The notes under the pieces were generated by a model that was not told the DNA's origin, searched no databases, and saw only the letters and a list, made by a program, of their open reading frames with translations. From Streptomyces tailanensis (GTDB lineage Bacteria; Actinomycetota; Actinomycetes; Streptomycetales; Streptomycetaceae), in the NCBI RefSeq assembly GCF_008386495.1, contig NZ_VTHJ01000082.1, positions 1 through 34,317 on the forward strand: a DNA stretch of 34,317 nt, in the 5' to 3' direction. The position numbers and the translations under genes were made by a program. Below are positions 7,879 through 17,022 of this stretch, one piece after another. Position 1 is the first letter of the stretch; every line of letters starts with the position of its first letter.

Positions 7879-9126
7879 ATGACCACCGAGACCCTGACCA
7901 ACTGGGCCCGGAACATCACGTACACCGCCAAGGAACTGCACCGGCCGCACTCGCTCGACGCGCTGTGGGCGCGCGTCGCGGACAGCGGGAGGGTGCGGGT
8001 GCTCGGCAGCGGGCACTCCTTCAACGAGATCGCCGAGCCCGGCGCCGACGGCGTCCTGCTCTCCCTGACCGCGCTGCCGCCGGTGATCGAGGTGGACACG
8101 GCGGCCCGTACGGTACGGGTCGGGGGCGGGGTCCGGTACGCGGAGCTGGCCCGCGCGGTGCACGCCCACGGCCTCGCCCTGCACAACATGGCCTCCCTCC
8201 CGCACATCTCCGTGGCGGGCTCGGTGGCCACCGGTACCCACGGGTCGGGCGACGGCAACGGACCGCTCGCGGCGGCCGTGCGGGAGGTCGAGCTGGTCAC
8301 GGCGGACGGTACGACGCTGTCGTTGGCCCGTGGCGACGACCGCTTCGGTGGGGCGGTGACCTCGCTCGGCGCCCTCGGCGTGGTCACCACGCTCACCCTC
8401 GACCTGGAGCCGGCCTTCGAGGTGAGCCAGCATGTGTTCGGCCAACTGCCCCTCGACGGGCTGGACTTCGCCGCCGTATCCGCGTCGGCGTACAGCGTGA
8501 GTCTCTTCACCCGCTGGCGGCACTCCGGGTTCGACCAGGTCTGGGTCAAGCGGCGGACCGATCAGGCGCCGCTCGACTTCCCGTGGGCGGCGCCGGCGAC
8601 CGAGGCCATGCACCCGGTGCCGGGAATGCCCGCCGTGAACTGCACCGAGCAGTTCGGGGTGCCCGGTCCGTGGCACGAGCGGCTGCCGCACTTCCGGGCG
8701 GAGTTCACGCCGAGCAGCGGGGACGAGTTGCAGTCGGAGTTCCTGCTGCCAAGGTCTCACGCCATGGCCGCGTTGCGGGAGCTGGACCGGATACGGGAGG
8801 CCGTGGCGCCCGTGTTGCAGGTCTGCGAGGTTCGTACGGTGGCTGCCGATGGGCAGTGGCTCAGCCCGTCCCACGGGCGGGACACCGTCGCGCTGCACTT
8901 CACGTGGGTCGCCGACGCGAAGGCCGTACTGCCGGTGGTGGGGCGGGTCGAGGAGGCGCTCGCGCCGTTCGAGGCTCGGCCGCACTGGGGGAAGGTGTTC
9001 ACGGTTCCGGCCGGCACGTTGCGTGGTCTGTACCCAAGGCTGGGTGATTTCGGGAAGCTGGCCGATGCGGTGGATCCGAGGGGGAAGTTCCGCAATGCCT
9101 TCGTACGGGATGTGCTCGGCGCGTGA
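7879..9126 (+). CDS. aldO: Alditol oxidase (xylitol/sorbitol oxidase), covalent FAD
   Basis: 415 residues from ATG 7879, with GGAGGG 10 bases upstream; an in-frame extension back to 7762 has no comparable site. The sequence closely follows the S. coelicolor alditol oxidase as I remember it, throughout its length (GSGHSFNEIAEPG, HNMASLPHISVAGSVATG, HPVPGMPAVNCTEQFGVPG, ARPHWGKVFTVP). H46 in GSGHSFNE matches the histidine that carries FAD covalently in that enzyme. It is a VAO-family flavoprotein that oxidises the terminal carbon of alditols such as xylitol and sorbitol to aldoses, making hydrogen peroxide. No secretion signal is seen. It is divergent from the hydroxyacid dehydrogenase. Confidence 0.93.
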   Translation: MTTETLTNWARNITYTAKELHRPHSLDALWARVADSGRVRVLGSGHSFNEIAEPGADGVLLSLTALPPVIEVDTAARTVRVGGGVRYAELARAVHAHGLALHNMASLPHISVAGSVATGTHGSGDGNGPLAAAVREVELVTADGTTLSLARGDDRFGGAVTSLGALGVVTTLTLDLEPAFEVSQHVFGQLPLDGLDFAAVSASAYSVSLFTRWRHSGFDQVWVKRRTDQAPLDFPWAAPATEAMHPVPGMPAVNCTEQFGVPGPWHERLPHFRAEFTPSSGDELQSEFLLPRSHAMAALRELDRIREAVAPVLQVCEVRTVAADGQWLSPSHGRDTVALHFTWVADAKAVLPVVGRVEEALAPFEARPHWGKVFTVPAGTLRGLYPRLGDFGKLADAVDPRGKFRNAFVRDVLGA

Positions 9127-9165
9127 GCGCCCCGCGAAGGAGCCGCGATCAGACACACCTCCGCA

Positions 9166-9178
9166 GCCCCGTCGGGGC
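9166..9178 (+). terminator. Short hairpin after aldO
   Basis: GCCCC / GGGGC around a 3-base loop, about 40 bases beyond the aldO stop and before the ROK promoter. It is short, so the assignment is tentative. Confidence 0.3.
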
Positions 9179-9207
9179 GTGGATGCTGGCCGGGACTTTA
9201 TAAAGCC

Positions 9208-9245
9208 CCTTTCCTAACCCCCTTTCCTAACCCCTTGTCGAAAGC
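9208..9245 (+). promoter_or_regulatory. Tandem 13-base repeat and candidate ROK operator
   Basis: The unit CCTTTCCTAACCC occurs twice without a gap (9208-9220 and 9221-9233). It runs into AACCCCTTGTCGAAAGCC, whose core resembles AACCCCTTGCCGAAGCC found before the sugar operon at 10763-10779. A shared word upstream of a repressor and of the operon beside it suggests an operator for that repressor, allowing autoregulation. The inference rests on two loci only. Confidence 0.4.
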
Positions 9246-9317
9246 CCCCCGGCGCCATAGCCTTGCGCCGCGCCGGGGCAACAATGCCTCGCCATGTCCT
9301 GGAGGGATAGAGGCACT

Positions 9318-10571
9318 GTGTCGTCGGTGAAGCGCACGTCACGCGACATTCGCACCGCGAACCGCTACGAGGTGCTGCGCCAGATCATCGCCGAGTCTCC
9401 CACGTCCCGGCAGGAGCTGGCGGCGGCCACCGGACTGAGTCTGGCGACGGTCGCGACGCTGGTCGGCGAGTTGCTCGACCTGCGGCTGATCACGGAGGTC
9501 GGGTTCGAGGACTCGGCGGGCGGGCGCCCCCGCGGGCTCGTGGCCGTCAACACGTCGGGGGGCGCGTTGATCGGCGTGGACATCGCGGAGACGTACGTCC
9601 GTGTCGAGCTCTTCGACCTCGCGCTGAACGTGCTGGCCCGCGCCGACGAGGACATGCGCCCCGGTGAGAGCCGGCCGGAGCAGGTCGTCGGGCATGTGGC
9701 GGCGGCCGTCGGCTCGGTGGTCACGCAGGCCGGGGTCGAGGGCGCGCGGGTGCTCGGTGTCGGGGTGAGCGTGCCGGGTCAGGTGGACCGGGAGGGCGGG
9801 GTGTCGGAGTACGCCCCGAACTGGGACTGGCACGACGTCCCGCTGCTCGATCTGCTCGCCGAGCACATCGCGTATCCGCTGTACCTGGACAATCCGCTGC
9901 GGGCCTGCGCGGTCGCCGAGCTGTGGTTCGGTGCCGCCCGGGGTCGGGGCGACACCGTGGTCGTCAATCTCGGTACAGGTGTCGGCGCCGGGCTGGTGCT
10001 CGGCGGCGGGCTGCACCGGGGGGTCAGCAACAGCGCCGGCGAGTGGGGGCACACCACGCTGGTGCTGGACGGGCGGCTGTGCCACTGCGGCAACCACGGG
10101 TGTGTCGAGACGTATGTCGGGGCGCCCGGGATCATGCTGCATCTGCGGGAGTTGAGCCCGCAGAGCACGCTGCTGCATCCGGAGGACCAGACCGCCACCA
10201 TCGACGCCCTGGCCCGGGGAGTCGCCGACCGGGATCCGGTCGCCGTCAAGGTGGTCCGCGACACGGCCCGTTATCTGGCCGCCGGTATCGCGGACCTCGT
10301 CAATCTGCTCAACCCCGAAGTGGTCGTGCTCAGCAGCTGGGTCGCGGCCACGCTCGGCGAACCGCTCCTCACCGAGGTGCGGGAGGCCGTGGCCCGGCAC
10401 GCGCTGCGCCGCCCGCTGGCCGCCGCCGAGATCGTCCTGTCCCCCATCCCCACCGACCCGGTATGCCTGGGAGCGGCGACCTTCGCCCTCGAAGGGGCGC
10501 TCTCCTCGATCAGTCAACGACCCGCCAAACGCACCGCCCCCACCAGGAGCCGTACCGCACCGCTTTCGTGA
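9318..10571 (+). CDS. ROK-family transcriptional repressor of the sugar operon
   Basis: 417 residues from GTG 9318, preceded by GGAGGG (9301-9306). ATG 9294 is in frame but lacks a binding site. Residues about 17-60 form a winged helix-turn-helix (TSRQELAAATGLSLATVATL). A ROK sugar-kinase-like domain follows, with a phosphate-binding stretch VVNLGTGVGAGLVLGG and the family zinc motif CHCGNHGC (C255, C257, C262). ROK repressors bind sugars or sugar phosphates and release DNA. Its position directly upstream of the binding-protein, permease and beta-galactosidase genes makes it their likely local regulator. A strong terminator follows, so it is transcribed separately from the operon. Confidence 0.9.
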   Translation: MSSVKRTSRDIRTANRYEVLRQIIAESPTSRQELAAATGLSLATVATLVGELLDLRLITEVGFEDSAGGRPRGLVAVNTSGGALIGVDIAETYVRVELFDLALNVLARADEDMRPGESRPEQVVGHVAAAVGSVVTQAGVEGARVLGVGVSVPGQVDREGGVSEYAPNWDWHDVPLLDLLAEHIAYPLYLDNPLRACAVAELWFGAARGRGDTVVVNLGTGVGAGLVLGGGLHRGVSNSAGEWGHTTLVLDGRLCHCGNHGCVETYVGAPGIMLHLRELSPQSTLLHPEDQTATIDALARGVADRDPVAVKVVRDTARYLAAGIADLVNLLNPEVVVLSSWVAATLGEPLLTEVREAVARHALRRPLAAAEIVLSPIPTDPVCLGAATFALEGALSSISQRPAKRTAPTRSRTAPLS

Positions 10572-10633
10572 CGACGGAAGGGATGCCCGTTGACCCTTCA
10601 GGACTGGTCACAGCAGTGGTACGCCCATGAGCC

Positions 10634-10666
10634 GAGGGCCGCCGGACCCTGACCCCGGCGGCCCTC
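10634..10666 (+). terminator. Strong hairpin terminator after the ROK gene
   Basis: Perfect 12-base arms GAGGGCCGCCGG / CCGGCGGCCCTC with a 9-base loop, 62 bases after the ROK stop. It separates the repressor from the sugar operon. Confidence 0.75.
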
Positions 10667-10762
10667 TCCCCCTCCTCCGCTCTCCCTCCGCTCCAACCCC
10701 TTTGCACCGCTTGGACGTTCGGAACCCCGAACCGAATACAACGCTTCGAACAGACTTCGCCC

Positions 10763-10790
10763 AACCCCTTGCCGAAGCCTTAGCCGAAGG
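10763..10790 (+). promoter_or_regulatory. Candidate ROK operator upstream of the sugar operon
   Basis: The segment holds AACCCCTTGCCGAAGCC, similar to the word before the ROK gene at 9229-9246, and an inverted repeat CCTT-agccg-AAGG (10778-10790). A further CCAACCCCTT lies at 10693-10702. The site is about 110 bases before the binding-protein ATG, so it fits a promoter. The rest of 10667-10898 shows no gene. Confidence 0.4.
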
Positions 10791-10898
10791 TTAACGTCCC
10801 GCACCGCAAGCCTCTTTGAGTCAATGAGCCATCTGGATCTGAGCCGCAGAACCGTCGAGGCACAGAGCCGCAGCCGTACTCGAGACAAGGACGTCAGC

Positions 10899-12158
10899 AT
10901 GTCGGCAATGAGCAACAGCAACTGGGACCGCCGCTCCGTACTGCGGGCCGCCATGGGCCTGGCCGCCGCCGGCGGACTCGCCGCGTGCGGCAGCAACACC
11001 GGCCGCGCCGGCGGTTCGGGCAAGACCCTCGTGCAGATGTTCCACGCGTACGGCGAGGCGGGCACCGAACAGGCCATCAAGAAGTACGCGAAGGCCTACA
11101 AGGAAGCCAACGTGACCACGCAATGGATCACCAGCGCGGACTTCGAGAGCAAGCTCTTCTCGACGCTGCTCACCGACAACGCGCCCGACGTCTTCGAGTT
11201 CCACCCGCAGATACAGATGATCAAGAGCGGCCAGGTGGCGGACCTGACCGACATCATCGAGCCGGTCAAGGACGACTTCAACCCGGCCGACATCCAGTCG
11301 CACACGGTCGACGGGAAGATCTACGGCGTCCGGATGATCGACGACCCGCAGTTCTTCTTCTACCGCAAGTCGATGTTCGAGGAGGCGGGGGTCGACGTCC
11401 CGACCACGCTCGACGAGCTGATGGAAATCTCCGCCAAGCTCACGACCAGCAAGGTCAAGGGCCTGTACATAGGCAACGACCTGCACAACGTCAACGACAC
11501 GTTGATCTGGTCGGCGGGCGCCCAGCACCTCACCGAGAACAACGAGATCGCCTATCACACCGATGGCGTCGTCGAGGGCCTGAAGAAGATGCGCAAGCTG
11601 TTCACCAGCGGCGACCTTCTCCTCGGCGCCCCGACCGAGTCCTGGGACCCCTCCTCGCTCAACCAGGGCCTGTGCGCCATCCAGTTCTGCGGCATGTGGG
11701 CAATGCCGCAGATCCAGGACGCGCTCGGCGACGACTGGGGGATCTTCCCCTTCCCGAAGGTCACAGACTCCGGCAAGCAGTCGGTCTACAACGGCGGCTG
11801 GTCGATGTTCGTCAACGCCAAGGGCAAGAACGTCGAGGCGGCCAAGGAGTACGTGAAGTGGCTGTGGATCGACCAGAAGGAGTACCAGGAGGACTGGGCC
11901 ACCTCCTACGGCTTCCACATCCCGCCGCGGGCCTCGCTCGCCAAGGAGGCCACCAAGCTCAAGTCGGGTAACGCCGCTGAAGGCGTCCGGCTGTTCAACG
12001 AGTTCGGGCACTTCGACAACATCGGCTGGACCCAGGCAATGCGCACCGCCATGGAGGACGTCTGGGCCAACTGCGTCCGCAAGGACATGGACCCGGAGGC
12101 CGCCCTCGACAAGTGCGACACGGCCGTCAACCGCGAGCTCAAGAAGCTGTTCGGATAG
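10899..12158 (+). CDS. Sugar ABC transporter substrate-binding lipoprotein (family 1)
   Basis: 419 residues. ATG 10899 has AAGGA 7 bases upstream; an in-frame ATG at 10824 would place the signal too far inside. The N-terminus has twin arginines (DRRSVLRAAMG) and a lipobox LAAC with C30 as lipidated residue, so this is a Tat-exported lipoprotein. The body has the features of family-1 sugar-binding proteins (DVFEFHP, FFFYRKSMFEEAGVDVPTTLDELMEI, ALGDDWGIFPFPK, GGWSMFVNAKGKN). It delivers an oligosaccharide to the two permeases encoded next. The beta-galactosidase in the operon suggests a beta-galactoside, such as lactose or a galactan fragment, as substrate. The operon carries no ATPase gene. 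Confidence 0.9.
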   Translation: MSAMSNSNWDRRSVLRAAMGLAAAGGLAACGSNTGRAGGSGKTLVQMFHAYGEAGTEQAIKKYAKAYKEANVTTQWITSADFESKLFSTLLTDNAPDVFEFHPQIQMIKSGQVADLTDIIEPVKDDFNPADIQSHTVDGKIYGVRMIDDPQFFFYRKSMFEEAGVDVPTTLDELMEISAKLTTSKVKGLYIGNDLHNVNDTLIWSAGAQHLTENNEIAYHTDGVVEGLKKMRKLFTSGDLLLGAPTESWDPSSLNQGLCAIQFCGMWAMPQIQDALGDDWGIFPFPKVTDSGKQSVYNGGWSMFVNAKGKNVEAAKEYVKWLWIDQKEYQEDWATSYGFHIPPRASLAKEATKLKSGNAAEGVRLFNEFGHFDNIGWTQAMRTAMEDVWANCVRKDMDPEAALDKCDTAVNRELKKLFG

Positions 12159-12187
12159 GTCGGGTAGACCGCGGGACGGATCACGAC

Positions 12188-13153
12188 ATGTCGACGACCA
12201 CGACGCGCGACCTCGCGCGCCCCGCCTCGGCGAAGGCCTCACCGGCCAAGCCGCGGCGGGGTCTGCGGGGCAGCCCCACCTTCAACTTCTGGCTCTTCAC
12301 CGGGCCGTTCCTCATCGGCCTGGCGATCTTCGTCTACGCGCCGATCCTCTGGAGCCTCTGGCTCAGCTTCTTCGAGGCCCGCTTCACCGTCACGCCCGAC
12401 GAGTTCGTCGGCTTCGAGAACTACGCGTACATGCTGACGAACGACGACTTCGTCGGTTCGCTCGGCACCTTCACCGTCTTCGCCGCGTTCATCGTGCCCA
12501 CCACCTGGGCGCTCTCCCTGGGCCTGGCCCTGCTGGTGAACCGGCTGCGCTTCATGCGGGCGTTCTTCCGTTCGGTGTTCTTCCTGCCCACCGCCGTCAG
12601 CTATGTCGCCGCCTCGCTGATCTGGAAGATGTCCATCTTCAGCGGCGTCCGCTTCGGCCTGATGAACACGGTCCTCGGCTGGTTCGGAATCGACAACATC
12701 GCCTGGCTGATCGACCCCAACCCGCCCTGGTACTGGCTGGTCATCGTGACAGCCCGGCTGTGGCTGCAGTCCGGCTTCTACATGATCCTTTTCATCGCGG
12801 CGCTGCAGAACATTCCGGACGAGCTGTACGAGGCCGCCGCCATCGACGGCGCCAAGCCGGGCTGGCAGACCTTCTGGTACATCACCCTGCCCCAGCTGCG
12901 TGCCACGTCCACCGCGGTGATCCTGCTGCTGCTGGTCGCCGCCTATCAGGCCTTCGACGAGTTCTTCAACCTGCTGTCGAAGACCACCTGGGGCCGCCCA
13001 CCCCTCATGGAGCTGTACTACAAGGCCCTGGGCGAGAGCCAGGACTACGGCGCCGGCAGCGCGGGAGCGCTCATCCTGACCGTGCTGATCTGTGCCGTGA
13101 CCCTGCTCCAGGGCAAGCTCATGGGCTTCGGAAGGGGGGACGAGTCCAAGTGA
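12188..13153 (+). CDS. Sugar ABC transporter permease 1 (MalF type)
   Basis: 321 residues from ATG 12188, 29 bases after the binding-protein stop. A basic N-terminus is followed by about six hydrophobic helices (the first at FWLFTGPFLIGLAIFVYAPI). The EAA loop that contacts the ATPase is present (YEAAAIDGAKPGWQTFWYI, then TLPQL). The length is usual for the family. It pairs with the second permease, whose GTG start overlaps its TGA stop, so the two subunits are translationally coupled. Confidence 0.9.
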   Translation: MSTTTTRDLARPASAKASPAKPRRGLRGSPTFNFWLFTGPFLIGLAIFVYAPILWSLWLSFFEARFTVTPDEFVGFENYAYMLTNDDFVGSLGTFTVFAAFIVPTTWALSLGLALLVNRLRFMRAFFRSVFFLPTAVSYVAASLIWKMSIFSGVRFGLMNTVLGWFGIDNIAWLIDPNPPWYWLVIVTARLWLQSGFYMILFIAALQNIPDELYEAAAIDGAKPGWQTFWYITLPQLRATSTAVILLLLVAAYQAFDEFFNLLSKTTWGRPPLMELYYKALGESQDYGAGSAGALILTVLICAVTLLQGKLMGFGRGDESK

Positions 13154-14046
13154 CCACCACCATGCCCGAGGTGCGGAAGTCCGCGCCGGCATCAGGCAAG
13201 CCCCGCCGCGTCAAGCGCGGCGGCGGCGTGATGAGTTCCACCGGCCTCTACATCGCCACCGGCGTCTCCGCCCTCCTCTTCCTGGTCCCCTTCTACATCC
13301 TCCTCCGCAACGCCCTGTCCACGGACGCCGAGATCACCGGCGAGAACTGGAAGTTCTTCCCCACGGACATCCAGTGGGGCAACATCGGCGAGCTGTTCAC
13401 CGACGAGACGGTCCCCTTCGCCCAGTCCCTGTGGAACTCGGCGGTCGTGGCCACCCTGCACACCGTCGGCGTCCTGCTGCTCTGCTCCCTCGCCGGCTAC
13501 GGTCTCGCCCGCATCCCGTACAAGCACGCCAACAAGATCTTCTACGCCGTCCTGGGGACCCTGATGGTCCCGACCGCGGTCACCTTCGTCCCGAGCTTCG
13601 TGCTGGTGTCGTCGCTCGGCTGGGTGGACACGTACCGGGGTCTCATCATTCCGGGCCTGTTCAGTGGTTTCACCTGCTTCCTGTTCCGGCAGTACTTCCT
13701 GGGGTTCCCCAAGGAGCTGGAGGAGGCGGCGCGCGTGGACGGACTGGGCTACTGGGGTGCGTACTGGCGCATCGTGGTGCCCAACTCGCTGAACTTCTTC
13801 GCGGCGATGGCGACGATCACCTTCATCCAGGGCTGGAACGCCTTCCTGTGGCCGCTGGTCATCGGCCAGGACCCGGGCGCCTGGACGGTGCAGGTCGCGC
13901 TCTCCTCGTACATGACCAACCAGACCGTGGTCTTCCATATGATCTTCATGGCCACGGCCGTTTCCATCCTGCCGCTGGTGTTCGTGTTCCTCTTCCTCCA
14001 GCGCTGGCTGGTGCAGGGCATCGCGCAGACTGGCATCAAGGGCTAG
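13150..14046 (+). CDS. Sugar ABC transporter permease 2 (MalG type)
   Basis: 298 residues. GTG 13150 overlaps the TGA of the upstream permease (GTGA) and has a GGGGGA site before it. There are six predicted membrane helices and an EAA loop (LEEAARVDGLGYWGAYWRIV, then VPNS). It forms the second half of the membrane channel. Since no ATP-binding subunit is encoded here, the complex probably uses a multi-sugar ATPase of the MsiK kind known to serve several Streptomyces transporters; this last point is established for the genus and not visible in the window. Confidence 0.9.
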   Translation: MTTTMPEVRKSAPASGKPRRVKRGGGVMSSTGLYIATGVSALLFLVPFYILLRNALSTDAEITGENWKFFPTDIQWGNIGELFTDETVPFAQSLWNSAVVATLHTVGVLLLCSLAGYGLARIPYKHANKIFYAVLGTLMVPTAVTFVPSFVLVSSLGWVDTYRGLIIPGLFSGFTCFLFRQYFLGFPKELEEAARVDGLGYWGAYWRIVVPNSLNFFAAMATITFIQGWNAFLWPLVIGQDPGAWTVQVALSSYMTNQTVVFHMIFMATAVSILPLVFVFLFLQRWLVQGIAQTGIKG

Positions 14047-14064
14047 GAACCAGCAAGGAGACCG

Positions 14065-16935
14065 ATGTCTTTCCGCACCACAATGGCCACGTACGTCGAG
14101 GACGTGTCGCCGGGCAGCGGGGCACTGCCGCCCCGCGCCTGGTACGCGTCCTCCGACGCCCAGTCCCTCTCGCTGAACGGCGGCTGGAGCTTCCGGCTGT
14201 CGCCGACCGCCGACGCCGAGGACGACTCGTTCGCCGCCGAGGGGTACGACGCCGGGGGCTGGGCCGAGGTGACCGTCCCCGGCCACTGGGTGCTCCAGGG
14301 CGACGGGGCCTTCGGGGCGCCGATCTACACGAACCACCTGTACCCGTTCCCGGTGGACCCGCCGAGGGTGCCGACGGAGAACCCGACCGGTGACCATCTG
14401 CGGTACTTCGACCTGCCCGAGGGCTGGCCCGCGGACGGCGGCGCCGTGGTCCGCTTCGACGGCGTGGAGTCCTGCGCCCGCGTATGGCTGAACGGCACGG
14501 AGATCGGCGAGTTCAAGGGCTCCCGGCTACCGCACGAGTTCACGGTCGGGCACCTGCTGAAGCCGGCCCGCAACGTCCTCGCGGTCCGCGTGCACCAGTG
14601 GTCGGCGGGCTCGTACCTGGAGGACCAGGACCAGTGGTGGCTGCCGGGCATCTTCCGGGACGTCACCCTGCTGCACCGCCCTGTGGACAGCGCCCTGGAC
14701 TTCTTCGTGCACGCCTCCTACGACCACGGGGGCGGCCTCGGGACCCTGCGCGTCGACTCCGACGTCGACGGGCGGGTCCTCGTGCCCGCCCTGGACATCG
14801 ATGTCGCGACGGGTGAGCCGGTGACGGTCGCGGTCGTGCCGTGGACGGCGGAGACGCCGAAGCTGTACGACGGTGAGCTGATCACGGCGGGCGAGCGCGT
14901 CCCGTTGCGGATCGGTTTCCGTACGGTCGCCCTGGAGGACGGTCTCCTCAAGGTCAACGGCAAGGCGATCCTCTTCAAGGGCGTCAACCGCCACGAGTGG
15001 CACCCGGTCAAGGGCCGCGCCCTCGACCTGGCGACCATGCGCGAGGACGTGCTGCTGATGAAGCGGCACAACATCAACGCCGTACGCACCTCGCACTACC
15101 CGCCGCACCCCGCCTTCCTCGACCTGTGCGACGAGTACGGCCTCTGGGTGATCGACGAGTGCGACCTGGAGACCCACGGCTTCACCGAGCAGGCCTGGCG
15201 GGACAACCCCGTCGACGACGACCGCTGGACCCCGGCCCTGCTGGACCGCGCGGCCCGCATGGTCGAGCGGGACAAGAACCACCCCTCGGTCGTCATCTGG
15301 TCCCTCGGCAACGAGGCCGGCACCGGCCGCGGACTCACCGCCATGGCCGAGTGGATCCACGGCCGCGACAGCTCCCGCCTGGTGCATTACGAGGGCGACT
15401 GGAACTGCCGCGACACCGACGTCTACTCCCGTATGTACACCGACCACGCCGAGGTCGAGCGCATCGGCCAGGGCCTGGACGGCGGCACCCACAAGCGCCG
15501 GGCGCTCCCCTTCATCCAGTGCGAGTACGGCCACGCCATGGGCAACGGCCCCGGCGGCATCGCCGACTACCAGCGCATCTTCGAGGCGTACGAGCGCCTC
15601 CAGGGCGGCTTCATCTGGGAGTGGATCGACCACGGCGTCAAGCACCCGGAGCTGGGCTACGCCTACGGCGGCGACTTCGGCGAGGAGCTGCACGACGGCA
15701 ACTTCGTCTGCGACGGCCTGATCTTCCCGGACCGCACGCCATCCCCCGGCCTGGTCGAGTTCAAGAAGGTCATCGAGCCGGTCCGCATCGAGGGCGACGG
15801 CGCGGACGGGACCGTACGGGTGCGGAACGCGTACGACTTCGCGGACCTCTCCTCGCTGTCCTTCGAGTGGTCGTACCAGGTCGACGGCAAGACGGTGGAG
15901 CACGGCCCGCTGTCGGTGCCCGCGCTGGCGCCGGGCGAGTCGGCCGAGGTGAAGCTGCCGCAGCCTCCGTCGGGCGGACCGGGCGGCGAGGCGCTGTGGA
16001 CCGTACGGGCGCTGCTGGCCGAGGACACTGCGTGGGGCAAGAAGGACCACCAGGTGGCGTGGGCCCAACTCCCGGTGACAGAACGCCCGTTGCCGACCGT
16101 CGTACCCGGTGACGGCCCCACAGCGAGCGAGAAGCTGATCTACCTCGGCCCGGCCTCCTTCGACGCCCGCTCGGGCGCGCTGAAGACCATCGGCGGTGTC
16201 GACGTGACCGGGCTGCGCCTGGATGTGTGGCGGGCGCCGACCGACAACGACGACGGCGCGTCCTGGCAGGACGACACACGCTACGGCCTGCTGTGGCGCA
16301 AGTACGGCCTCCATCGCATGCAACACCGCCTGGACGGCGTGGAGTTGGCCGAGGACGCGCTGACGGTACGGACCCGGGTGGCGCCGGCGGCCTGGGAGAT
16401 CGGCCTGCGGACGACGTACCGCTGGACCTCGGACGGCACGCGCCTGAAGCTGACCGTGTCGGTGGACCCGGAGGGCGACTGGACCGTCCCGCTCCCGAGG
16501 CTCGGCATCCGCTTCGGCCTCTCCTCCGCCGATGCCGTGAAGTGGTACGGCGGTGGCCCCGGCGAGGGCTACTCGGACACCAAGTCGGCGTCCATGCTGG
16601 GCCGTTGGCATTCCACGGTCGACGAACTCCAGACCCCGTACGTCCGCCCCCAGGAGAACGGCGCCCGCCCCGACGTCCGCTGGGCGGAGCTCGGTGGCCT
16701 GCGCGTCGACGGCGACCCGGAGTTCTGGTTCACGGCCCGCCGCTGGACCACCGAACAACTGGACGCCGCCGAGCACCTCACCGACCTCCGGGCCGGCGAC
16801 ACGGTATGGGTCAACCTCGACCACGGCCAGATGGGCATCGGCTCCCAGTCCTGCGGACCGGGCGCCCTGCCGCAGTACCACCTGCGTGCCGAGCCGACGG
16901 AGTTCTCCTTCGTCTTCTCCGAGATCGGTAAGTAG
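14065..16935 (+). CDS. lacZ: Beta-galactosidase, glycoside hydrolase family 2 (LacZ type)
   Basis: 956 residues, with AAGGAG just before ATG 14065. The domain order follows LacZ: sugar-binding jelly roll, immunoglobulin-like domains, TIM barrel and the C-terminal Bgal small-chain domain. Barrel motifs include GVNRHEWHP, VRTSHYPPHP, WSLGNEAGTG with acid/base E417, and QCEYGHAMGNG with nucleophile E487. It is slightly shorter than the E. coli enzyme (about 1023 residues). There is no signal peptide, so it acts in the cytoplasm on sugar imported by the transporter encoded upstream. It lies 18 bases after the second permease and is the last gene of the operon, ahead of a strong hairpin. Confidence 0.95.
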   Translation: MSFRTTMATYVEDVSPGSGALPPRAWYASSDAQSLSLNGGWSFRLSPTADAEDDSFAAEGYDAGGWAEVTVPGHWVLQGDGAFGAPIYTNHLYPFPVDPPRVPTENPTGDHLRYFDLPEGWPADGGAVVRFDGVESCARVWLNGTEIGEFKGSRLPHEFTVGHLLKPARNVLAVRVHQWSAGSYLEDQDQWWLPGIFRDVTLLHRPVDSALDFFVHASYDHGGGLGTLRVDSDVDGRVLVPALDIDVATGEPVTVAVVPWTAETPKLYDGELITAGERVPLRIGFRTVALEDGLLKVNGKAILFKGVNRHEWHPVKGRALDLATMREDVLLMKRHNINAVRTSHYPPHPAFLDLCDEYGLWVIDECDLETHGFTEQAWRDNPVDDDRWTPALLDRAARMVERDKNHPSVVIWSLGNEAGTGRGLTAMAEWIHGRDSSRLVHYEGDWNCRDTDVYSRMYTDHAEVERIGQGLDGGTHKRRALPFIQCEYGHAMGNGPGGIADYQRIFEAYERLQGGFIWEWIDHGVKHPELGYAYGGDFGEELHDGNFVCDGLIFPDRTPSPGLVEFKKVIEPVRIEGDGADGTVRVRNAYDFADLSSLSFEWSYQVDGKTVEHGPLSVPALAPGESAEVKLPQPPSGGPGGEALWTVRALLAEDTAWGKKDHQVAWAQLPVTERPLPTVVPGDGPTASEKLIYLGPASFDARSGALKTIGGVDVTGLRLDVWRAPTDNDDGASWQDDTRYGLLWRKYGLHRMQHRLDGVELAEDALTVRTRVAPAAWEIGLRTTYRWTSDGTRLKLTVSVDPEGDWTVPLPRLGIRFGLSSADAVKWYGGGPGEGYSDTKSASMLGRWHSTVDELQTPYVRPQENGARPDVRWAELGGLRVDGDPEFWFTARRWTTEQLDAAEHLTDLRAGDTVWVNLDHGQMGIGSQSCGPGALPQYHLRAEPTEFSFVFSEIGK

Positions 16936-16947
16936 CAGCGATTGAGT

Positions 16948-16979
16948 GGGGGCGGTCGGGTCCAGGCCCGGCCGCCCCC
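16948..16979 (+). terminator. Strong hairpin terminator ending the sugar operon
   Basis: 13-base arms GGGGGCGGTCGGG / CCCGGCCGCCCCC with one T-G mismatch that becomes a U-G pair in RNA, and a 6-base loop; 12 bases after the lacZ stop. Confidence 0.8.
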
Positions 16980-16991
16980 CTCCCACACACA

Positions 16992-17019
16992 TCCGTGTCC
17001 GTGTCCGTGTCCGTGTCCG
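16992..17019. repeat. Hexanucleotide tandem repeat (TCCGTG)x4
   Basis: Four perfect copies of TCCGTG followed by a partial fifth (TCCG). It lies exactly where the orderly lac operon gives way to the decayed GH10 fragment, so it may mark an old rearrangement junction. Confidence 0.8.
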
Positions 17020-17022
17020 CAA

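Noticed and set aside
14065..16935. A missing ABC ATPase hidden in or around the lac operon
   Set aside because: No Walker A or ABC signature was found in any frame; sharing of an external ATPase is normal for Streptomyces sugar transporters.
16992..17019. CRISPR-like repeat
   Set aside because: The repeats are six bases long and directly adjacent with no spacers; it is a simple tandem repeat.
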